10,900 nt of DNA, taken from Candidatus Altimarinota bacterium. Its GTDB lineage: Bacteria > Patescibacteriota > Gracilibacteria > CAIRYL01. Both the position numbers and the translations under genes were made by a program. A model generated the notes under the pieces. The model saw nothing but the letters and a program-made list of their open reading frames with translations. It ran no database searches and was not told the origin of the DNA. The stretch's first letter is position 1. Every line of letters begins with the position of its first letter. The stretch is from positions 1 through 10,900 of the forward strand of contig JALUEA010000083.1 in the NCBI GenBank assembly GCA_027053135.1, read 5' to 3'. Positions 7,145 through 10,900 of this stretch are shown in pieces.

Positions 7145-7214
7145 AATTCCTTAGTCGATGAAAGCTCTGTCATTAAGGGAATTGAGAAGGCTTATATACA
7201 TAAGAGGAACTCAA
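7145..7214 (-). promoter_or_regulatory. Structured 5' leader of rpsB (two hairpins and U-rich run)
   Basis: Within the untranslated stretch before rpsB, the minus strand can form two hairpins. The first (7182-7214) pairs TTGAG with CTCAA and, inside an internal loop, CTTAT with ATAAG around a GTAT loop. The second (7145-7183) pairs AATTCCCTTA with TAAGGAATT (one bulged C), with an inner ATGA/TCAT pairing, and is followed by TTTTTTATTTTTATTT just before the ATG. The hairpins overlap by a couple of bases at 7182-7183, so they may compete. S2 represses its own mRNA through a leader in some bacteria; a similar role here is inference. The second hairpin with its T-run could also act as an attenuator. 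Confidence 0.5.
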
Positions 7215-7247
7215 TATCAAAAAACTTTCTGATTTTTCATCTGTCTC

Positions 7248-7275
7248 ATTATATCAATTTTTTCTTATTATTCAA
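7248..7275 (-). promoter_or_regulatory. Predicted sigma-70-type promoter of rpsB
   Basis: On the minus strand, TTGAAT (7270-7275) and a perfect TATAAT (7248-7253) are separated by 16 nt. This lies between the nucleotidyltransferase stop (7292) and rpsB, giving a leader of roughly 110 nt. There is no terminator between that stop and this site, so read-through from upstream may also reach rpsB. Confidence 0.6.
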
Positions 7276-7291
7276 GATTTTTTCCCCTTTT

Positions 7292-8308
7292 CTAAATACT
7301 AATAGTTTTTTCTCGTATAATTTTTTCGTAAAAATCTTTATTTTCGAGTATACAATGAGAACACACAAGAGAATCAATTATATCAACATTCTTTAATACA
7401 CAATTCCTCATAATAATAGAATTCGTCACTTTCACGTTTTCAAGATGGACATTCTCTCCAATAATACAAAAACTTTCTTTTTCTTCATCACTTTCTAAAA
7501 ACTCTTTCGTAGCAGTATCTAAAACTGCTGTTGGTGAAATCACTTTTTTTACCCCCTTTAAACTTTTATTTATACCGTGTTCTAAAAAATATTTATTTGC
7601 TTCCATAAATGCAGAGAAACTCCCAATATCATACCATTCTTCAGCAAAAGAAAAATACTCAACGACAATATTTTTTTTCATACAAAATTCAAAAATACCA
7701 CCTAAATCATCTGCATGATCTTTTGAATACTCAATAATATACGACAACGTATGATGCGGAAAAAAATACGCCCCTGTTGAAACAAGCGTTGACGATGGAA
7801 TTTCTGGCTTTTCTTCAAATTCTAACACTTCTGTATCATTTTTCGGAACAACCACTCCAAATTTTTTTGCTTCCTTTTTATCTTTTATATCAAACACTGC
7901 TAATAACGGATTCTCATTTGCACGAGACAAAAAATCGTTAAAATTAAATCCAAAATAATTATCCCCTGCTAAAAGTAATATATCTTCTCCACTCTGTACA
8001 ATTCCTCTCTTTTGAATACACAAAGCAGTAGCGGCTAAAGCTCCTTTTTTTTCTGTTTCTCCTTCACTATCTTCAATAAAAATTGCAATATGTTCTAATC
8101 GTTCTGCACAATAGTGTTGTTTCCATACTTCAAAATCCTTTGCAAAAACTTTATTGGTAGAAATAGTAATATCAATATCCTTTGGTAAGGATTCTATAAT
8201 ATACGAAATAAGCGGTTTTCCCGCAACTTCAATAAGTGGCTTTGCAATGTGTTCTGTTAATGGCCATAATCGTGTAGCAAATCCTCCTGCTAAAATAATC
8301 ACATGCAT
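7292..8308 (-). CDS. Sugar-1-phosphate nucleotidyltransferase with C-terminal left-handed helix-like repeats
   Basis: A 338-residue enzyme of the NTP_transferase family, which joins a sugar-1-phosphate to an NTP to give an activated NDP-sugar and pyrophosphate. Seen: AGGFATRLWPLTEHIAKPL (7-25), the nucleotide-binding signature with catalytic Arg and Lys; LLLAGDNYFG (111-120), with the metal-binding Asp; EFEEKPE (163-169); STGAYFF (177-183); and EEWYDIGSF (223-231), the conserved WxDxG turn. From about 280, imperfect hexapeptide-like repeats (CIIGENVHLENVKV, SIIMRNCVL, SLVCSHCIL) suggest a short left-handed beta-helix, as in glucose- or mannose-1-phosphate nucleotidyltransferases. Substrate cannot be settled from these motifs. 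The ATG start lies 7 nt after the dus stop without a Shine-Dalgarno, so translational coupling is likely. Stop is TAG. With the epimerase and the glycosyltransferases it fits surface glycan synthesis. Confidence 0.9.
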   Translation of the reverse strand: MHVIILAGGFATRLWPLTEHIAKPLIEVAGKPLISYIIESLPKDIDITISTNKVFAKDFEVWKQHYCAERLEHIAIFIEDSEGETEKKGALAATALCIQKRGIVQSGEDILLLAGDNYFGFNFNDFLSRANENPLLAVFDIKDKKEAKKFGVVVPKNDTEVLEFEEKPEIPSSTLVSTGAYFFPHHTLSYIIEYSKDHADDLGGIFEFCMKKNIVVEYFSFAEEWYDIGSFSAFMEANKYFLEHGINKSLKGVKKVISPTAVLDTATKEFLESDEEKESFCIIGENVHLENVKVTNSIIMRNCVLKNVDIIDSLVCSHCILENKDFYEKIIREKTISI

Positions 8309-8315
8309 ATAATTT

Positions 8316-9401
8316 TTATATATTTAAAATTTTTTTTACATCTTCTGCACTCTGTGCGTGCATCAACCGACCTCGTAACTCACGACTTCCTGAAAACTCA
8401 CGCATATACCATGCTAAATGTTTTCTCATAATAAAAAACTGTCGTTGTGGCAAAATTTTTTCAAATAATTCACAATGCTGTAATGCTATTTTTTTACGCA
8501 TATTCTCCGTTATTTCCATATGTTCTTCATTTTTATCAAAAATCCACGGATTTCCAAATGTCGCTCGTCCAATTAAAACCCCATCAACATTATATTTTAT
8601 TACGTACTCTCTTGCTTGTTTATACGATTGAATATCACCATTCCCCAATACAACTGTTTCTGGTGAATATTTTTTTATAATTTTTCCTGCTCGTGCAATA
8701 GCGTCCCAATCTGCAACTCCTAAATATTTTTGTCTCAATGTTCGACCATGTAACATTATTGCATCTACTGTAACTCCTTCGGTTTCTACAATATGTGTCA
8801 TCCATGTTTCTACCGATTCTTCATTATATCCAATACGTGTTTTTACCGATAAAGGAATATACACTTTATTTTTCCTCTTCTCATTACATCGTTGTTTCAT
8901 ATGAGGATACTTTTTATACATCTCCTGTATTGCTCTTATAACTTTAGGTCGCACTTTTGCTTCCTCCAAGGTTTTTCCATTTATAAAATCATCAAGTGCT
9001 TTTCGTGTCATTTGTAAAATTTCTTGTGCCTGAACAGGATTTTGAATTAAACCAGCTCCTGCTCCTCGTAATGCTACTTTTTTTGCAGGACACCCCATAT
9101 TAATATCAACCCCATCAAACCCTAAAAAACATGCAATCAACGCAACCTGATAAAAACTTTCTTCTTCTATTCCATAAATTTGTGCTATCACAGGTGTTTC
9201 ATTCTCAAAATAAATAAAATCATCAAGCATTTTCGTCGCTCCTCTTGCTAACCCCTCTACATTTACAAATTCAGTAATACTAATATCCGGACGAGCTACC
9301 TCCTGAACTAATTGTCTCATTGGTGCATCTGTTACTCCATCCATTGGCGACAATCCAATAATTGGCTTTGGAAGTGTTTTCCAAAAATTATTATTCCTCA
9401 T
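8316..9401 (-). CDS. dus: tRNA-dihydrouridine synthase (Dus family, DusB-like)
   Basis: A 361-residue FMN-dependent enzyme that reduces uridine to dihydrouridine in tRNA loops. Seen: LSPMDGVTD (18-25), the FMN-binding start; VDINMGCPAKKV (98-109), with catalytic C104; SVKTRIG (185-191); MLHGRT (216-221); VLGNGDI (251-257); IGRATFGNPWIF (277-288), the FMN phosphate loop and family signature; and the C-terminal helical part with RKHLAWYM (326-333). Between MTRKAL and SVKTRIG there is a Lys-rich stretch (about 137-182) longer than in common DusB proteins, and the whole protein is about 30-40 residues longer than usual. Which uridine it modifies cannot be told. The ATG start has no Shine-Dalgarno. 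Stop is TAA, 7 nt before the nucleotidyltransferase start. Confidence 0.95.
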   Translation of the reverse strand: MRNNNFWKTLPKPIIGLSPMDGVTDAPMRQLVQEVARPDISITEFVNVEGLARGATKMLDDFIYFENETPVIAQIYGIEEESFYQVALIACFLGFDGVDINMGCPAKKVALRGAGAGLIQNPVQAQEILQMTRKALDDFINGKTLEEAKVRPKVIRAIQEMYKKYPHMKQRCNEKRKNKVYIPLSVKTRIGYNEESVETWMTHIVETEGVTVDAIMLHGRTLRQKYLGVADWDAIARAGKIIKKYSPETVVLGNGDIQSYKQAREYVIKYNVDGVLIGRATFGNPWIFDKNEEHMEITENMRKKIALQHCELFEKILPQRQFFIMRKHLAWYMREFSGSRELRGRLMHAQSAEDVKKILNI

Positions 9402-9418
9402 ATTTTATTCTAATGCAT

Positions 9419-9443
9419 ATTATATTTTTATACTATCGTATAA
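9419..9443 (-). promoter_or_regulatory. AT-rich intergenic region upstream of dus: possible -10 box and a small inverted repeat
   Basis: The 96-nt gap between the glycosyltransferase and dus holds a perfect 6-bp inverted repeat TTATAC/GTATAA with a 4-nt loop (9428-9443). On the minus strand a TATAAT (9419-9424) follows it; a second TATAAT lies at 9453-9458. No convincing -35 is found for either (a TTGATA at 9483-9488 is 24 nt from the nearer one). No T-run follows the hairpin on the minus strand, so it is not a typical terminator. A promoter for dus is plausible but unproven, and in DNA this AT-rich such hexamers arise by chance. Confidence 0.3.
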
Positions 9444-9497
9444 TACCGAAAAATTATATTGTTTCTTTCTTTATAAAATTTGTATCAATCCAACAAG

Positions 9498-10349
9498 CTA
9501 CCGCACTTTTCTCTCAAATAAATGTCGTATAAAATATTTCCACGCATCTTTTAAATGCTGACGCAATACCCAACTTTTAAAAAACTGTATAAAACCACCA
9601 CCAGAACATCGTATCCCATCAGCAAATACCTCTACTTCAGAAAAAAATTGTACTCTATAACCTCGTTTCCATACTTCAAGACAAATTTCACTATCAGCCA
9701 TAAATAAAAAATAATCCTCATTAAATCCTCCTATTTCATCCCATATATTTTTCCGAATTCCAATAAATGAAGACTGTAACCAATCAACATCTTGTGTCTG
9801 AGCTTTATTCATTTTTTGCATTTCATCTCGTTCTACCGCTTGCTTGATAAATGGCAAATATCGTAACCATAAACGCCGAAATATCTGAATAAATAAATTT
9901 GGAAACTGACGTACATTCATAGCATATGATCCATCTTTATGTACTTGCCGAGGACCAATAATTCCTACTTCTTTATGCTCTTCTAAATATGTAATCATTT
10001 TTTGAAACACATCTGGATTACGAGTTTCAATATCTGGATTTACAATAAATAAATACTCAAACGTATCACATAATTTTTCCAAATTCTTCACTCCTCTATT
10101 ATTTCCTTTTGTGTATCCAATATTTTTTTCAGATATATCAAGTACACAACGATCCGAATATCGCTCTACTCCCTGTTGTAAAATATATGCATTTTCTGCA
10201 TTACATGAATTATCTACTACAGAAATATATATCTTTATATTCTTTGATACTTTTTGAGTAAAAATACACTCTATATTCTTTACTACTTTTTGAGCTTTTA
10301 AAAAATCTAAAATAACTACTCCAACTCGTATATCGTGTTCTTGCCTCAT
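9498..10349 (-). CDS. Family 2 glycosyltransferase (rhamnosyltransferase-like)
   Basis: A 283-residue GT-A fold enzyme predicted to move a sugar from an NDP-sugar onto a growing glycan at the cytoplasmic face of the membrane. Seen: VVILDFLKA (11-19), the first strand; SVVDNSC (43-49), with the nucleotide-binding Asp; KNIGYTKGNNRGV (75-87), the common NxGfaxGNNxG motif; LFIVNPDIE (100-108), with the metal-binding Asp; DVDWLQSSFIGIRKNIWDEI (187-206); GGFNEDYFLFMADSEICLEV (207-226), where the usual ED before the catalytic region reads AD; and EVEVFADGIRCSGGG (238-252), where relatives usually have a His after the strand. No membrane helix is obvious. The ATG start lies 16 nt after the stop of another glycosyltransferase, without a Shine-Dalgarno, so the two are probably co-transcribed. 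Stop is TAG. Donor and acceptor are unknown. Confidence 0.9.
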   Translation of the reverse strand: MRQEHDIRVGVVILDFLKAQKVVKNIECIFTQKVSKNIKIYISVVDNSCNAENAYILQQGVERYSDRCVLDISEKNIGYTKGNNRGVKNLEKLCDTFEYLFIVNPDIETRNPDVFQKMITYLEEHKEVGIIGPRQVHKDGSYAMNVRQFPNLFIQIFRRLWLRYLPFIKQAVERDEMQKMNKAQTQDVDWLQSSFIGIRKNIWDEIGGFNEDYFLFMADSEICLEVWKRGYRVQFFSEVEVFADGIRCSGGGFIQFFKSWVLRQHLKDAWKYFIRHLFERKVR

Positions 10350-10365
10350 ACATTGTCTTTTTAAA

Positions 10366-10900
10366 TTATTTTGTACAAAAAGATAAAATTTCTTTCGCAG
10401 TTTTTTTCTTTATAACATTTATCTTTTTTTTCTTTTCTTTTAAATTGCCTAATACAAGGAGATGATAAAATTTCTTATACTGCAATAAAACCTGTGGAGT
10501 CGTTAATAATAAAAACCCTGTCGCACGAAATACATACCAAAAAATTTTCATTATCACAACAAACGGAAACCCATTTCCATATACATTTTTATACAATAAC
10601 ACTAAATGCCCCAAAAATGAAGATTCCTTTACCCATAAAGGTTTATCTTTATTATTTTTTATAATTTTCTGAATTAGCCCCATATTTCCTGAAGCATTCC
10701 CTACCTGTCTATCATGAAACGCAACAGCTAAAGGAATAAAACATGTTTTTGCTCCAGCCCATTGAAATCTATAAGCTAAATCAATATCATTTTTATAATG
10801 CAAATATTCATCAAAAAAACCAACTTCTTGTATTAAAGATTTTCGTGCAAGAAATAAAGCTCCAGATCCTCCAAATATCTCTTTCATTTCATCATACTGT
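10366..10900 (-). CDS. Family 2 glycosyltransferase, C-terminal fragment
   Basis: The 5' part of this gene lies beyond the right edge. The frame is open to the edge (QYDE precedes the first internal Met, at 10887), so that Met is not taken as the start; about 177 codons are visible, ending in TAA. The fragment has the acceptor half of a GT2 enzyme: IFGGSGALFLARKSLIQEVG, FFDEYLHYKNDIDLAYRFQ with the Asp-Ile-Asp core, and FIPLAVAFHD, with the conserved His after the strand. A hydrophobic stretch, FPFVVIMKIFWYVF through FLLLTTPQVLL, may be a membrane-associated helix pair, as in polymer-assembling rhamnosyltransferase-like enzymes. The C-terminus is rich in lysine. It precedes the second glycosyltransferase by 16 nt. 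Confidence 0.87.
   Translation of the reverse strand, partial: QYDEMKEIFGGSGALFLARKSLIQEVGFFDEYLHYKNDIDLAYRFQWAGAKTCFIPLAVAFHDRQVGNASGNMGLIQKIIKNNKDKPLWVKESSFLGHLVLLYKNVYGNGFPFVVIMKIFWYVFRATGFLLLTTPQVLLQYKKFYHLLVLGNLKEKKKKINVIKKKTAKEILSFCTK

Noticed and set aside
346..10900. Full reassignment of UGA to glycine (genetic code 25)
   Set aside because: All genes are full length without any in-frame TGA, and conserved glycines are encoded by GGN; only a weakened stop use can be considered.

Overview
The window is an AT-rich bacterial segment (by eye about one third G+C, not computed), tightly packed with genes that are almost all on the minus strand. Several features suggest a reduced-genome lineage of the Patescibacteria/CPR type. 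These are short intergenic gaps, few Shine-Dalgarno sequences, an archaeal/eukaryal-type prolyl-tRNA synthetase tail with an incomplete zinc site, an rpsB not followed by tsf, a DUF4012 surface protein, and a membrane protein that joins a PPM-like domain to a predicted propeller. This assignment is inference; no rRNA or marker tree is available here. All genes read through with the standard bacterial code. However, TGA is used as a stop only once, and there it is followed directly by TAG.

Layout from left to right. The 3' end of proS (plus strand, 1-281) converges on a minus-strand block, and the two share a bidirectional hairpin terminator (296-328). The minus-strand block, read in its own direction from the right edge, begins with the C-terminal part of one family-2 glycosyltransferase (10366-10900) and a complete second one (9498-10349). 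Next come a tRNA-dihydrouridine synthase (8316-9401) and, 7 nt later, a sugar-phosphate nucleotidyltransferase (7292-8308). A promoter and a folded leader (7145-7275) precede rpsB (6444-7130), which ends in a clear intrinsic terminator (6391-6420). After it come folK (5845-6357), a DUF4012 exported protein (4101-5801), a PPM-like/transmembrane/propeller protein (2178-4040), an FAD/NAD(P)H oxidoreductase (1381-2157) and an NAD-dependent sugar-nucleotide epimerase (346-1329).

Function as a whole. Five genes (two glycosyltransferases, nucleotidyltransferase, epimerase, DUF4012 protein) fit the making, assembly or display of a cell-surface glycan. They are interleaved with housekeeping genes (proS, dus, rpsB, folK). 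The most unusual gene is the 620-residue membrane protein at 2178-4040: a degenerate PP2C-type domain inside the cell, one membrane helix, and an apparent six-blade propeller outside. It lies just downstream of the DUF4012 gene. No mobile elements, CRISPR arrays, tRNAs or rRNAs were seen.
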